The notes under the pieces: generated by a model
What the model saw: only the letters and a program-made list of their open reading frames with translations
Databases searched by the model: none
Told to the model about the DNA's origin: nothing
Program-made: the position numbers and the translations under genes
Source: Mytilus trossulus
Taxonomy: Eukaryota > Mollusca > Bivalvia > Mytilida > Mytilidae
Assembly: GCF_036588685.1 (NCBI RefSeq)
Contig: NC_086381.1
Coordinates: forward strand, 63,867,436 to 63,931,435
Reading direction: 5' to 3'
Length of the DNA: 64,000 nucleotides
Shown: piece after piece, positions 33,958 through 46,179 of the stretch
Layout: the number at the start of each line of letters is the position of its first letter
How positions within the stretch are numbered: the stretch's first letter is position 1

Positions 33958-34530
33958 TCACCCCCATTTGTTTGAGGGTCGTGTTGCTCAGTCTTTAGAT
34001 TCCAAAATTATGTCTTGATTACTATTGTTTGTCTTTTAATTTTTTGAGCGATCGTCTGGTCTGTTTATTTTTCACTTATGAGTACAAATGTCCTATTGAT
34101 ACCGTTCGTCTGAGTTTTGCATAGTGTGTAATGGGAAACCATAGGTTTGTACAATTAGAATCCTATTGTTTTACACATATGTTTTCATTAATTGGTATTT
34201 CATTGGTAGAGGTTTGCTGTTTACGAGACAGCTAGTAAACAAAACGTTGTATGTGGTTAAGTTGACATCATCGCTTTAAAAATTGTACTGTTGTCCTCAC
34301 TTGTTTCGTTGACAGTTAAAAATAACTGTCCCTACTTTTTCCAGAACGTAATTTATTAGACTGTACATCCAAGAGCAACATGACGAATGCCATAGGTAGA
34401 GCAGGTTATAGGGCCTCCTTTTACCCTGAAAACACAACCATTTTTGGTGCAATCTGTTTTGCTCACTTTTAAGTTTTATATGTTGTTTATCCTTAGTCGG
34501 GTTTTTTTCCAACGGCTTTGACTTTTTTTT
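33958..34530 (+). repeat. Two decayed tandem copies of the retroelement tail (repeat A)
   Basis: 33960-34110 matches the end of repeat A (GTCGTGTTGCTCAGTCTTTAG, ACTATTGTTTGTCTTTTAAT). From about 34195, TTGGTAGAGGTTTGCTGTTT and GTTAAGTTGACATCATCGC match the RT-coding tail at 54.24-54.31 kb, and GAGCAACATGACGAATGCC continues into repeat A again. Both are + strand and strongly diverged. Confidence 0.5.
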
Positions 34531-35380
34531 TTTCTTTTGAAATAATAAGAAAAACTTGTGAATAAAATTCATGCTAAGATCACATCTTTTGATTGTGTTC
34601 TTCGTTTTAGCAGGCATTCGTAGAGTAAAAGTAAAGTAGGGAAGAGGGAATTAAAACGAGGGGAAGCTTACCTTATGACAAGGACCAAGACTTAACCATA
34701 TATTCTTATTACTTTCACCTCATGCCTTTTCTTAATGGACATTTAGGAAGCAATCGAATGTTACGTCTAAATTGCCAGAAAATATTACTTATTTTGTATA
34801 TGCCCTGCTCTGGCAAATAGATGCTTCAGCAAAGGTTTACTATTGTTCGAGAGAAGTCATGGGACTGACCTCAGAAATAGGGTACTGATAAGATAGTTAA
34901 ATAAGAAGATATATCAGACATAGCATTTATTCTTTAAGTTTAACGTCAACACCAGTTTTTCCTTTCTAATTTTATCTTTTTCAGTTTTAACTTTTTAAAT
35001 ATTATAGTCTGCAATATTACACCTCATTGAATACCCTTGGTAGCTGAAGTAACTATCTATTAGTAACATTTCTGTAAATATTGACAATGCAGTTTCCCAT
35101 AGGAACTCCTTTTACGGCTAAAACAGTACCACTTCAACTATGAAGTTTTGAAAAAACATATCCTAGAAATGAAAGTTCAGATGCACTACAATTTTTTTCA
35201 AAGGTCAAAATATAGGGGTGTGCGGCATATTTTCAATGTGTATATGCCCTGAACTTCTCAGAGTTTGAACTAACACTAATGTTCTTAACTACCCTACAAC
35301 AGATTTCAGTGTAAACAATGTGCACATGTTTATTTACTGGTAGCATTCCCAAGTTCTGTCTCTCTGAGATGGAACACAGA
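34531..35380. other. No gene seen
   Basis: Includes poly-A/T runs. Nothing supported. Confidence 0.5.
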
Positions 35381-35384
35381 GAGA

Positions 35385-35497
35385 ATTGGAATTTCTCGCT
35401 ACATTGAAGACCTGTTTGTGACCTTCTGCTGTTGTTTTTTATTTGGTCGGGTTGTTGTCTCTTTGACACATTCCCCATTTCCATTCTCAATTTTATT
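35385..35497 (+). repeat. Repeat C, 3' fragment
   Basis: GGAATTTCTCGCTACATTG through TTGGTCGGGTTGTTGTC to CCCCATTTCCATTCTC. It is less diverged than the 26-kb copy in the last 100 bases. Confidence 0.8.
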
Positions 35498-35640
35498 TAT
35501 AACTGGGAACCAGTATGTAAACAAAATTAATTTTCTATGAAACATATTGAAAAAATATCAGAATACATACTGTAAATGTAATGTTTAGCAGTCATAACTG
35601 GTAACCAGTATGTAAACAAAACTAATTTTCTATGAATATT
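35498..35640. repeat. ~95-bp direct repeat
   Basis: AACCAGTATGTAAACAAAA followed by TAATTTTCTATGAA occurs at about 35508 and again at about 35603. The units start ATAACTGGGAACC and ATAACTGGTAACC. Confidence 0.8.
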
Positions 35641-36750
35641 CAAGATCCCCCCAAAAGAGGCGTGGTTTTTCTGTATGTTTTACGAAGGTTGACGGTTTGT
35701 AAGTCTTTGAAAGTGTCAATAAGAAGTTAACATAGACAATGGCAAACTTCCTTAATATAAAGTCTGTTAAAATCTCCTCTGAGTTTGTGTATCTATTTAG
35801 GTCAATATTACCATAACATTGTACATTTACTTTTACTAAAGCTAGCCACATGTACATGTAGTAGGTCTTTTCAAGATCTTGAAATAAATCGAAAATATGT
35901 AAAAAATAAAATAAACGATTATTACAAACCTTCCATGTAAAGTAGTGGTGTATTTATGATAACAGTGAGATATAACATAACATCACATGACGTTAAATGT
36001 GTAACTGGTCATAAGATCGATAAGACTGTTCAATGTATTATTGTACTTTTACGTACATTTATATAAGGTCGTCCATATTATGACTTAAACTATACACATT
36101 TCAGAGGCTTGAATTTGTACCGTTTAAACTGAATAACGACGCATATTAGAAAGATATGTTGAAAACTGAAAACTTTCAAATTGCAAAATGTTAATGATTT
36201 TATTACAACAATCGATCTATGAATTGTAATCTATTATAAATTTCATAAACATGACTAAAGTAAAATTTAAACGCGTAAACAAATCTCCCTTTCATATGCA
36301 CTATATATTTTAAATAATAAAAATGCAATGCAGGAAAGTCAATTTAGATCTTATGATAACACGTGTATGTAGGTACAATAAACGTGTTGCTATAATCCCA
36401 TTTGCATTATTATTATTTCAAAAGAAAAATGTATCTTCGTTGTTATATTACTTAAACTTATTGTCTAAATGATTTTCAGGGAACATTTAAAAAGTTTGAT
36501 TATCACGAACGAGTCGCTTAATCTACATAGTGAAAAAATTAAACACCCCTTGGTCAAAAGTTGTCTTGGAATGTGGCTATAATGAATTTCATTTCACACT
36601 TGAAAGGTTGTTTGTCTCATATAAACTTCAACACTAATAATGTTCAAAACCTATTGTGTTGCACACAATGAAAGATTTTTATTTTTTGTTATAGTAAAGC
36701 GTTTTATTTCTATTTCGTGGTTGTATAAGACATACCATATATAGATAAAG
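35641..36750. other. No gene seen; possible third copy of the A/B duplication near 35.9 kb
   Basis: ACAAACCTTCCATGTAAAG and the following GTGTATTTATGATAA resemble the landmark in copies A and B. Beyond about 100 bases the similarity cannot be followed by eye. Confidence 0.35.
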
Positions 36751-36754
36751 AAAG

Positions 36755-37060
36755 ATGTGGTATGAGTGCAAATGAGATAACTCTTCATCCAAGTAACAAT
36801 TAATATAATTAACCCATCATAGGTCAAGATACGGCCTTCAACACTGAGCCTTGGCTAACACAGAACAGCAAGCTATAAAGGGCCCCTCAAATTACAAGTG
36901 TAAAACATTTTAAACGGGAAAACCAACGGTCTAATCTATATAACAAAAGTAGCGAGAAACACTTATAAACTGTATAAACAGACGACAAGTACTTTACATC
37001 AGATTCCTAACTTAGGACAGGTACAAACATTCGCAACGGAATTAAACGTTTAAATCAAAC
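36755..37060 (+). repeat. Dispersed repeat B, copy
   Basis: From AAGATGTGGTATGAGTGCAA through AGATACGGCCTTCAACACTG and GGGAAAACCAACGGTC to CTTAGGACAGGTAC and the GGAATTAAACG end. Confidence 0.8.
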
Positions 37061-37324
37061 TTCGGTTCTCCCTTTTCTGAAAAAAATAGCACAATATAGA
37101 GAGACACCCTATGAAATATCAATTGGAAGGCTTAACTCAATCAAAAAACGCAAATTACACACCATGAACGAATAAATTTGATCTTTGATACTTGAATGCA
37201 AATACATTAATAAAGATTATAAGGGTTAAACAATTAAGCATGTTAAGGTCAGAAGTAAATTAACAGGTTGAAACAAGGTTAAATTATGATATCACTGTGA
37301 AATAAGGATAGGTTTTTGTGTCTT

Positions 37325-37722
37325 ACGTCTGGCGTACTTAATTATAATCCTGGTACCTTTGATAACTATTTTCACCACTGGGTCCAAGCCAATGCTGGTG
37401 AACGTTTCGTCCCCGAGGGTATCACCAGTCCAGTAGTCAACACTTTGGTGTTGACATGAATATTAATAATGTGGTCATTTTTATAAATTTCCTGTTAATA
37501 AAACTTTGATTTTTTTTCGAAAAACTAAGGATTTTCTTATCCCATAGATTACCTTAGCCGTATTTGGCACCACTTTTTGGGAATTTTGAATCCTCAATGC
37601 TCTTCTACTTTGTACTTGTTTGGCTTTATAAATATTTTGATATGAGCGTCACGGATGAGTCTTATGTAGACGAAACGCGCGTCTGGCGTACTAAATTATA
37701 ATCCTGATACTTTTGATAACAG
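37325..37722 (+). repeat. Dispersed repeat F with a 355-bp period
   Basis: The phrase GTCTGGCGTACT(T/A)AATTATAATC starts at 37327 and again at 37681, so the block is one unit plus the start of the next. Inside are CGTTTCGTCCCCGAGGGTAT, GACATGAATATTAATAATG and GATGAGTCTTATGTAGACG. Related pieces lie at 51400-51560 (reverse) and 52585-52680. Confidence 0.75.
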
Positions 37723-37724
37723 TG

Positions 37725-38475
37725 TAACAATATTCAAACACATAAATTTATAACGCTAAACCGGTTGCGTTTGAGATGAAGCAATATTGTTTCCAAAATA
37801 TTTCTTTCTTGAAAAGCCGAATACAAATGATTTTTTTTCCTACAGTGTGCTTTGTAGACATTTCATGGCTTGTTTCATCTAGTAGCTTCTTATTCGATGT
37901 TCGAATTAACAAGAAATAGTGTAACAGATAGACAAATGTATTGAAGTAACAAAGTTCGTATTAAATATTCTTTAATTATAGAAGAGTACAACAGCGATTT
38001 GACTTTTTATAGAGCTTACTATCTTGTTGAAAAACATGCAGTAAAAATTGAAAAGTACTGCCGCCATCTGGGTTTTCGTATGATATTTTTGTTTTAACAA
38101 TGGCTACCTTCAGCGCCAGGTTGGTCACCTGTGAAATGGCAGGAAGCATTATCAGTACCAAGCAATTAGGCAGTGAAATGGAGGTCCATTATCTAACACC
38201 TACATGTAGGATACAGGCTCTTGGACGTCGGTCTGAATAACGCTTTACTGTCCTTTTTTGGTTTTTTTTTGTGTATGCTGACACGGGTATTGAGTGTACA
38301 TAGACCATAATGTAGCCTGTATAGCCTTTGATTGGTTTCCGTCACCGAAAGTTGTTAGTCGTTAATTCATCTATCAGTGATCTAACGTTGCATATATCGG
38401 GTAAGAGGAACTGACAAAGCACGTCCGTTCAGTTGTAACGTCTAAAACTTTGCTCAGGAATAGATTGGATGAATG
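37725..38475. other. No gene seen
   Basis: AT-rich, with GATACAGGCTC and AGCCTGTATAG as a weak inverted pair (about 38210 and 38316). Nothing coding supported. Confidence 0.45.
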
Positions 38476-38479
38476 AAAT

Positions 38480-38630
38480 AAATGTAGAGTGTGAAACGTT
38501 TCAAAATGGAAAACCATCGTTCTTATCTATATAAAGAAAAACGAGAAACGAGTAACACTTGTGAGCCACATCAACAAAAAACAACTACTGGACTTTGACA
38601 TACCTATACATCAGAAGATTGCTGGAGTTG
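38480..38630 (+). repeat. Repeat B fragment
   Basis: AAAATGGAAAACCATCG, TATATAAAGAAAAACGAGAA and TACATCAGAAGATTGCTGG follow the order of the second half of repeat B. Confidence 0.6.
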
Positions 38631-38844
38631 TTAATTTGCCTGTTTTACTAACAACCTCAAACTAGTTTGTGAACAAATTAGACATATATATTTCATAGGA
38701 AAGTGAAAAGAAGATTTCTGGATAAAGAAAAGACAAAGGATCGGACATATATTTTATCCGTCAGTTGACGTTTAAATTTGTATTAAAATTCTCGTTGGCT
38801 ACAAACTACACTAATTACCTCGTCCTATATCATGCTCTATCTTA

Positions 38845-39070
38845 TAAATTGTGACCTGGATGAACAATTGTCTTATTGACACTCATATCACATATTCCTT
38901 TATCTATTTACCAAGTTTATTATAACACGATCAACACGACGGGTGCCACATGTGGAGCAGGATCTGTTAACCCTTCCGTTGCGCCTGAGAACACATGGTG
39001 CTGGATTCGTTTTGGTTGGTCTTTAGTTTTCGTTATGTACTATAATTTGTCCGTTATATTATTTTAAGCA
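38845..39070. repeat. Repeat B end (reverse) abutting a repeat A fragment (forward)
   Basis: AATTGTCTTATTGACACTCA at about 38870 is a reversed repeat B end. ACACGACGGGTGCCACATGT at 38936, followed by GGAGCAGGATCTGTTAACCC, is the retroelement tail. Confidence 0.65.
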
Positions 39071-39464
39071 GTGGTGATTTATGAGTTGTAATGTCCTTCT
39101 TATACGTGTTATATAGAAGAATCAGGCAGTTATAAAAACAGTAATAGTTAATCTCACCTGATGGTATTTATAGAATCAGTCGAAAAAGTCCGTAAACCTG
39201 TCAAAATAACCATTTATTCGTCTAACGTGATTGTGTAGATGTCCTGGGAAATTTACCCGTACGTTTGTCGGAAATAATGGTGCAATACTATGTATCGAAG
39301 TTGAAGTGTTCAATATTTTTTGGTAAGAAAGTTGTTACAAAGCAAAATTCTAGCAACAATTTAAGTTATATTGTAATACTTTAACAAGGTATTTTAACTG
39401 TTTTTAATCGAGCTCTATTTCTCATAACAATGAACGAGTTGTCAGTAGATATTAGGTGTACTAC

Positions 39465-39625
39465 AATTTTACGGCCTAATGTATGTACAAAACAAAATAA
39501 TATGTAACACAGCAGCACACAAACGACAACCACTGAATTACAGGAACTTGACTGGGAACAGACACATACATACAAAAGGGACGGGCTTAAACATGTTAGG
39601 AGAATCCTTACCTTCTGTCTAACTG
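39465..39625 (+). repeat. Repeat B fragment
   Basis: TTTACGGCCTAATGTATG, CACAAACGACAACCACTG and GACTGGGAACAGACACATAC to GGGCTTAAACATG are the second half of the long 13.6-kb copy. Confidence 0.65.
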
Positions 39626-39629
39626 GAAT

Positions 39630-40510
39630 AGTGGTCTAATAGTACAACATATAAGAACGAACTATTAAAATCGATCGAAAAAGGGCTTAACTCATTAGGC
39701 CGATATCAATAGTGAACAAATGAAACTGAAAAACAGAAAAAAGTCGAGTATTTATAGGTACTTAATTAACGTCTCTAAAATGAATGGGACTAAGCGAATC
39801 GAAATTACTGTTCAAACATTAATAATATTCTTACATCATGTAAACAATGATTTTGAATGGGAAATCAGGTTTTTTGTATGAAATATTTGGACAAATATGA
39901 AGTAATATATTGATGTTAAGGAAACGTTTCGAAATAAAAGAACTCGACTGTTGATTTTGAAAAGCTTACTTGATATCAGAGATTTGAAATCTAATCATAA
40001 GGAATGAAAAAAATATCTGATTTCCCAAAATACCCTTGTATAAAGGGAGTGTTATACTTTATTTGATTAAACGGAACACAAAATTTAAAACACGAGGTCA
40101 ACACGATAAAAATATTTGAAACAAAATCCGTAATTTAAATTCTATCAAATGAATAAGTCGTTTCAAATAACATATGTTACACCGGTGATACGAGGTTTTG
40201 TAAGTTCATTTGTCGTAATATGATACGTATATTATAAATTAAATGAAGACACAGCATAAATTAGTGTAACAAAATTCTTTTTATTGTTAAATAATGTGTT
40301 TTCAACAACAAAAGTTTAAAAAAACACACAATTTGATATTATTGTTTGTGCAAAATACCAAATGCCCTGTAAATTGCTTCATAATCTATGCGATGAAAAT
40401 ATTTTTTTAAAGTTAGACTGTAAAATGTTGTGTAAGTAATTGTATAACAGCATAACAACGGCTAAAAAATATTTCTGTCTATAAAGTTCAGTATAAAAAT
40501 TGTACAATAA
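39630..40510. other. No gene seen
   Basis: AT-rich sequence. Confidence 0.5.
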
Positions 40511-40514
40511 ACTC

Positions 40515-40785
40515 AGGAGCCTGTAATTAAGTGGTTGTCGTTGGTTTATGTATTACATATTTGTTTTTCGTTCATTTCTTTTTATATAAATAAGACCGTG
40601 AGTTTTTTCGTTTGGATTGTTTTATATTGTCTAATCGCTGCCTTTTATAGCTGACTATGGGGTATGGGCTTTGCTCATTGTTGAAGGCCACACGGTGACC
40701 TATAGTTGTTAATGTCTGTGTCATGTTGGCCTTTTGTGGATAGTTGTCTCATTGGCAATCATACCACATCTTTTTTTTTTATATC
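40515..40785 (-). repeat. Dispersed repeat B, reverse copy
   Basis: Reverse complement of the forward copies: GGAGCCTGTAATTAAGTGG, GTATGGGCTTTGCTCATTG, TTGAAGGCCACACGGTGACC, TGTCTCATTGGCAATCATAC, CACATC. Confidence 0.8.
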
Positions 40786-40789
40786 CAAT

Positions 40790-41815
40790 GTACAACAACA
40801 CTAATCACATGGTTTAGATCGCTACATTTTAATCTGGGTAAATAATAACCTGATGCATTGATAATTGATATGCCGTTCTGAAAGGAAATAACTCCAAGTT
40901 AGTATATACATGTGAGAAGATGGAAAAAAAAGTTGATAAATTTGTGCAACCGAAACTCCTTTTATCATTTTACTTCTACCAGCAACCTAAACCCATCGAA
41001 GCCCTCTCCCAAACTAAAGTAAAACTATATAGACGTATTATGCCTTATATATTTCGAGATATACTGATAACTAAACGCAATTGAAAAATCTCAACAGATA
41101 TCTATTATTAATAAATCAACATACATCAGCAGTATGTTTTCAGATTAAAGCTGCGCCCGATATTTGCTTTGACTTCTTTCTTACTTCTTATTCAAAAGTA
41201 CAATAGAAAATGTCTGTTCAGTTTCTGTTCAATTGTCAGATAAGTGGAGGGCCATAGAAAAAATTGTTTACAAAGTGCAAAATCATTTCATAAAACCTAT
41301 TGAACGCTATCAACTGTACAATTGGAAGCAGATCACACATTGTAATTTGTACATGTATGGTGCATTTAGTAGTATGACTAGGAAGTACCTTTCTAAAATG
41401 TAATACAGCAGTTTTTCAATATTTTTTTTTTAATTGTTAAAAGGGAGTACTTATTCTTATCTATTGATAACCATACATAAGACACATATTTGATTTATGA
41501 TCTTATTCTGTTTGGAATAAAGGAAATGAATTTTACCTGAACATTATCACAGAACTCTATCAAGCAATCCATTTTAATACAATTTTGAGTATCAAATAAG
41601 TCCTTGGTATTAGTATTAGCTCAATATGTTGGTGGATCTTATTAATTCTATATTTATACATAAAGAAAAATAGGTAAAGATTGAAACCAGCAAAGTTAAA
41701 CAATAAGATGTACATAAGTGTTATAAATAATATTGTAACGAAACGTTAAAATTGTGTTGTTGGTGCTTTTTGAAACCAATAAGTATTGACATGATTGTCT
41801 ATAATTAAAGGCAAC
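40790..41815. other. No gene seen
   Basis: AT-rich sequence downstream of the first TRIM-like gene. Confidence 0.5.
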
Positions 41816-41817
41816 AG

Positions 41818-42060
41818 TAATGTACCGCTGTTCAAAAATTATCAATCGATTGAGAGAAAAAAACAAATATGGGCTACTCACAAAAACAGACGAAGCACAT
41901 CAGCTATCAGATGTAACAAAATAACAGGACACAGATGTGCAACGAAAAACAAACAGCAATGCAACATTCATTGAAACGAACTATGAGATAACAACTGACT
42001 TGGTAAAGGACATTTTAGGAAAAAAAAATGGTGAGTAATTGAACCTGGTTTTGAGGCTAG
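41818..42060. repeat. 3' flank shared by the two TRIM-like genes (left copy)
   Basis: The stretch with ATCAATCGATTGAGAGAAA, ACGAACTATGAGATAACAA, GACTTGGTAAAGGACATTTTA and GAACCTGGTTT matches 47036-47235 (AAATCGATTGAAAGAAAAC, ACGAACTATTTGATAACAA, CTTGGCATGGAACATTTTA, GGACCTGGTTT). The tandem duplication therefore included DNA downstream of the genes. Confidence 0.7.
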
Positions 42061-42325
42061 CCAAACATCCGGGCTTTATTGCTATGTAAAATATACCTCT
42101 TAAACGACAACTTTCCACGACGGGAACAGAGTACAAATACATGCCTTAACACCAAAGACAGAGAAATACAAAAAATAAAAACAAGTATAATTGATAACAG
42201 CTATATATGATAGGGCATTACATTGAATTGTTTGATATAAATTTATTGACACTTTTATATTCTGTAAAACAATAATTCAATAATCATACTTTTTTATTGT
42301 TCATTTTGGTGCAAAATATTTGCTG

Positions 42326-44041
42326 TTAAATATAAGAAATGTTATAAATAATAGCCTCCTGGTCGGCTTTTGTCACAAGCAGTTGCTTCCTTGCATTGTC
42401 GAAGAAAATAGCCTCTGGAGTATTAAGAATATTGTTAACATCCAAAAAGGACAGTAACTGTTCGCATTGTTTTCCATCATTAGATATTACAACCACATTA
42501 CGCGAACTATACCCAGCAACAACAATATTCCCCTTGTTATCTGTAGTAATTCCCCATGGATCTCTTAGAATTGTTTCATCCCTGAATTCCCAAACTTTTT
42601 CGCCAGTATATAAATAGCAGGTAACTATATGCTGGTCTGGATTGGTGAGAAAAATCTTGTCATCGAAGCATGAAATATAGGACAGCCCACACAAGGCAGT
42701 ATTTGGGATAGTAGTAATACTGTAGTCTGCACATGATATAACATGTATATCTTTGTTAATGACACCACAGATCAAGGATTTACCATCATATGTTATGCCA
42801 TACGGTGAATCAGGCAAGGCAATAAACTTAATTAATTTTCGTGAAATAAGATTGAGAAAACAAATGCCGGGCTTTTCATCTGAAAATCCAGAAGAGACAG
42901 CAACGGTAGTATCATCTACGCATACTACATCAAACGAGCGATAAGATTTTGAAAAATTGATTTGAAAGCTGACTTCACCGTTAGTTGTAAGAACTGTAAG
43001 TGTATCCTCTTCTTCTTTATCGTAATTTGTGAAGACAAATTCACCTTTGGTTGTGACACAACACCCTAGTGGAAATTTACAAGCGGTATGTAATTTTCGG
43101 TTGAGCTCACATTTTATGTTAGTTGTTGACTTCACATCTTTCTGAACCAATATCTGGGCTTGTCTGTCTTTCCTTCTGTACATGTCGAAGTTAGCTGACG
43201 GATTTTTCTTAACGCTTAAAGAACAAAATGTACTCACATTCAAAAAATCATTTACCGCAACGTCTGTTACGCTTTCTATGTTAAGTATATCATTACTCGT
43301 ATTCTCAATCATAGACTGGAGATCATTTTCCCTGTCAGTGACCTTCGCCTGAAGATCTCTCATACTAAGGAAGGTTTGTAGATCTGATGCGTATTTCTTC
43401 ATGGTTTGGATTTCCGTATTTATCAGATTTATCTCCCTTTCTTTATCTTGTAGAGAGGAGATATATGAACGAATACTGTCGCAACAAAGCAGTTCACGAT
43501 TTTCGAGTTCTTCCTCAAACTTTTCGTTAATTTGTTTGAGATGCTGAATAACTTGAGTTTGTAATTTGCAATGTTGTTCTTTTATTTCCTTCGTTTGATG
43601 TTTGATACTTGTGATATTGGACAGTTTTGCTTCCCGAAGTTTTTTAACATTGTTTAACATATCGATCAGGCTTAGTTCTAAGTCTATAAAGTCTTCTGAA
43701 GTCTTAAAACCATCGACAACTTCTTCAAGTGGAATAACTTCCCCGCATTTCCCATGCTCTTTTGTACATTTATAACATATCGGCTCACGATCTATGACAC
43801 AGTATAATTGGTATTTCTCGTTGTGATAAACACAAAACTGCTGGTTCTCGGTAACAACAGTTGGTAAAGGTTGGTAATCTGAGATAGGAATCGTTTTGTG
43901 ATTTCGAGTTGCCTTCAAAACATTATGATGTTCCTTACAGTCAGAACAAAGTGATTCTTCACACTCAGTACACCAGTGGGTTGACGCTGAACTTTGATGT
44001 CGAAGATCGCATACAGCGCACATCGATGAAGATGTAGCCAT
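42326..44041 (-). CDS. TRIM-like protein: two B-boxes, coiled coil, NHL-type propeller; no RING
   Basis: A single coding exon of 571 residues. Two zinc-binding B-boxes come first: C8-x2-C11 ... C24-x2-C27-x4-C32-x2-C35 ... H39 ... H48, then C70-x2-H73 ... C81-x2-D84 ... C89-x2-C92-x3-H96. A Lys/Glu-rich coiled coil covers about 115-260. The C-terminal third has propeller-like repeats (PLGCCVTTKGEFVF, SPYGITYDGKSLIC, DPWGITTDNKGNIVVAG, PEAIFFDNARKQLLV). A RING is missing, so ubiquitin-ligase activity is not expected from this protein alone; binding or scaffold roles are possible. I chose ATG 44041 because a splice acceptor (TTTATTTTGACAG, ending at 44053) lies 11 bases upstream, implying a 5' UTR intron. 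AATAAA about 80 bases past the stop (42242-42247) is a likely poly(A) signal. Its paralogue lies at 47564-49267. The function is unknown; bivalves have many such genes. Confidence 0.9.
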   Translation of the reverse strand: MATSSSMCAVCDLRHQSSASTHWCTECEESLCSDCKEHHNVLKATRNHKTIPISDYQPLPTVVTENQQFCVYHNEKYQLYCVIDREPICYKCTKEHGKCGEVIPLEEVVDGFKTSEDFIDLELSLIDMLNNVKKLREAKLSNITSIKHQTKEIKEQHCKLQTQVIQHLKQINEKFEEELENRELLCCDSIRSYISSLQDKEREINLINTEIQTMKKYASDLQTFLSMRDLQAKVTDRENDLQSMIENTSNDILNIESVTDVAVNDFLNVSTFCSLSVKKNPSANFDMYRRKDRQAQILVQKDVKSTTNIKCELNRKLHTACKFPLGCCVTTKGEFVFTNYDKEEEDTLTVLTTNGEVSFQINFSKSYRSFDVVCVDDTTVAVSSGFSDEKPGICFLNLISRKLIKFIALPDSPYGITYDGKSLICGVINKDIHVISCADYSITTIPNTALCGLSYISCFDDKIFLTNPDQHIVTCYLYTGEKVWEFRDETILRDPWGITTDNKGNIVVAGYSSRNVVVISNDGKQCEQLLSFLDVNNILNTPEAIFFDNARKQLLVTKADQEAIIYNISYI

Positions 44042-44052
44042 CGGTGGAATCA

Positions 44053-44070
44053 CTGTCAAAATAAATTCAA
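44053..44070 (-). promoter_or_regulatory. Splice acceptor before the first TRIM-like ORF
   Basis: TTGAATTTATTTTGACAG on the minus strand sits 11 bases before the ATG. The same signal lies at the equivalent place in the paralogue, so a 5' leader exon further right is expected in both. Confidence 0.65.
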
Positions 44071-45895
44071 AACTACGTGATACATTTGTATTCTGTTTCT
44101 CTGCAAAAAATATTAAGCTTAAATGATCTTTTCATATAGTTTACCTTTTTATCTGTTACAATTAATAAGGATAAATAATCAGTGTTCGTGAATTACAAAT
44201 TGTATGCATTCAATTGGCTCTCTTAGATTTTCCTTCACTGGAAATTCTAGGATAAAAACATCCTCATTTTCTGGCAATAGATTCTTAAGTGGTTATTTGA
44301 TAATTTTCTTGAAAATAGGAAATAAAGATTACCAATTCCAGCTGTATCGTCTCCTCAGATGAATGTTAAACAGTTGTTCTATTTTAGCCATGGTGCACGT
44401 GGCGATTTGTTGACTGACCATACACAAACATGAAAACTTAAAACTTGATATTAAGATCTTTCATTCACAGTAGGATTAAAATTGGTACATATTTGCAGAG
44501 ACGGTATTTGAAAAGTTTATGACGCCGACGGTCGACGTTAGATATTAAAGATAAGTAATTATCTGCCCCTGTATTTTCTTAAGATCACTGCATTACAATC
44601 ATGAGTTTCGGTTTCCGTTAATTGGCATTAGGATTTCAGAATTTAAAAAAAAGTATAGAATTATTTGTTAGAACTGAAAGTTGATTTGTGAAATATTCTG
44701 TATCAAAAATTGTCAGACATATTTGTGGTATAAAACGAAAACAAGTTAGCCGCCATTGAAAAAAATTAAATGGGAATATTCCGTCCACCAATAATCCCCC
44801 TATCCCCAGCCTCAATAAAATTAAATGATACCCCCTCCCTGAATACAGCTAAATAACTAAAAAGTTAAAGTAAACGCCACTAACCTTCAATGTGTTCCAG
44901 GAAGTTAATCTGCGAAAATGATCACATGATTGTGTAAATATACTGAACAGATAAATAAACGATCATGCTCTTTGTTTAACCAAACAAAAATGTTATGACT
45001 AAAATTGATCGTTTATCGTGAAAAAATCGGTTAAGAACCTATTTTAAGAATAGAAGTCAAATGGTTATATGTGTAAAATTATTGATGGCCTTGTTCAAAA
45101 ACCCATTGACACTTGAGACACCAAATTCTTAAAACATAGATTTCCGAAATAGCGTGTTAACGTGTTCAAGTCTTTTTGATAATGTTTCCATTCCAAAACG
45201 AAAAAAAAGAGAAATATTTGGAGAATAAAAAAAACATATATGAAACTAAAAACTGCCCTCAAAGGGGTCATTAGCAGTAAAATTCTTGCTAGCCGATTTC
45301 AATCAAAATTTAAACATTTTTTATTTTCATTTATAACATACGAAAACGTATAAGCAAGTTATTAAATTATAAGAAACAATATTTATACATGGACTCGATC
45401 ATATATCTCAACATTTCATGTGCATTTTTGTGTAAATGTCATCTTATTTACCATCAAAATCTACCGGCGGTCAGTTGAACCGATATAAACATTTACCTAA
45501 ATAAGACTGTTAGCGACAACATGCAATTGAATTGTTCGGAAACATTGACACTTTAAACACCAAATTCCCTCACAAATGCGTCTTTTTAAACATCTTTAAT
45601 ATTATGTAATTTGAGAAAAATAAGGAGAAGTTACATGTTCATATAGTTTTAGACATAACGATTAAATGCTTATTGTAACACGTTATGAATATCGTCATCT
45701 TGAGTATGGCACATATCAGCATTAACAGAAAATTAAATACATAAGTTGTATTTTATGTCATGAACAGCTTTATACATTCTAACCAGCCTTCACACTTCCT
45801 AATTAAGGTGAGTCTGTTATTAGCCGTTTAACATATTTGTCAGGCAAATCGTTTCATGAAACACAAGAATACAGTTTTTAAACTTCTTACTTCTT
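44071..45895. other. No gene recognised; upstream of the first TRIM-like gene
   Basis: AT-rich. It should contain the leader exon and promoter of the gene at 42326-44041, but I could not place them. Confidence 0.45.
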
Positions 45896-45900
45896 ACCAG

Positions 45901-46115
45901 GAAATAAAAGATGCATTGACAGATGACAGAGTTGTATTCAAACTTATATTCTATATTCTTGATTCTGATTCAAATATTACAGCAGATGATAAAAAGGAAT
46001 TATAGAAAGAAATAGGAAAAGTAGTAAAAGGATAGATGCAAATAATGACGTTAACCAGAAATATCATCTAATAGAAATTCTCATACAAAATGAAATATTA
46101 TCAGATACTAAATAG
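45901..46115 (+). pseudogene. Degraded terminal coding exon with one frameshift
   Basis: After an acceptor-like CTTACTTCTTACCAG (ending at 45900) a frame reads EIKDALTDDRVVFKLIFYIL and on to ADDKKEL, then hits a stop. A shift of one base near 46000 opens a second frame, RIDANNDVNQKYHLIEILIQ to SDTK, ending at TAG 46113-46115. Both halves have the composition of a real protein rather than of this AT-rich background. I do not recognise the family. It could be the last exon of a dead gene lying between the TRIM paralogues. Confidence 0.4.
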
Positions 46116-46179
46116 AGATCTTAATCTTCATATAAAAATTCAGAAAAAATGTGCCCGCTGTCATTTGATTTCACTTTCC

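Noticed and set aside
34297-34617. 106-codon minus-strand frame
   Set aside because: Lysine runs from poly-T and overlap with a decayed retroelement tail; no family features.
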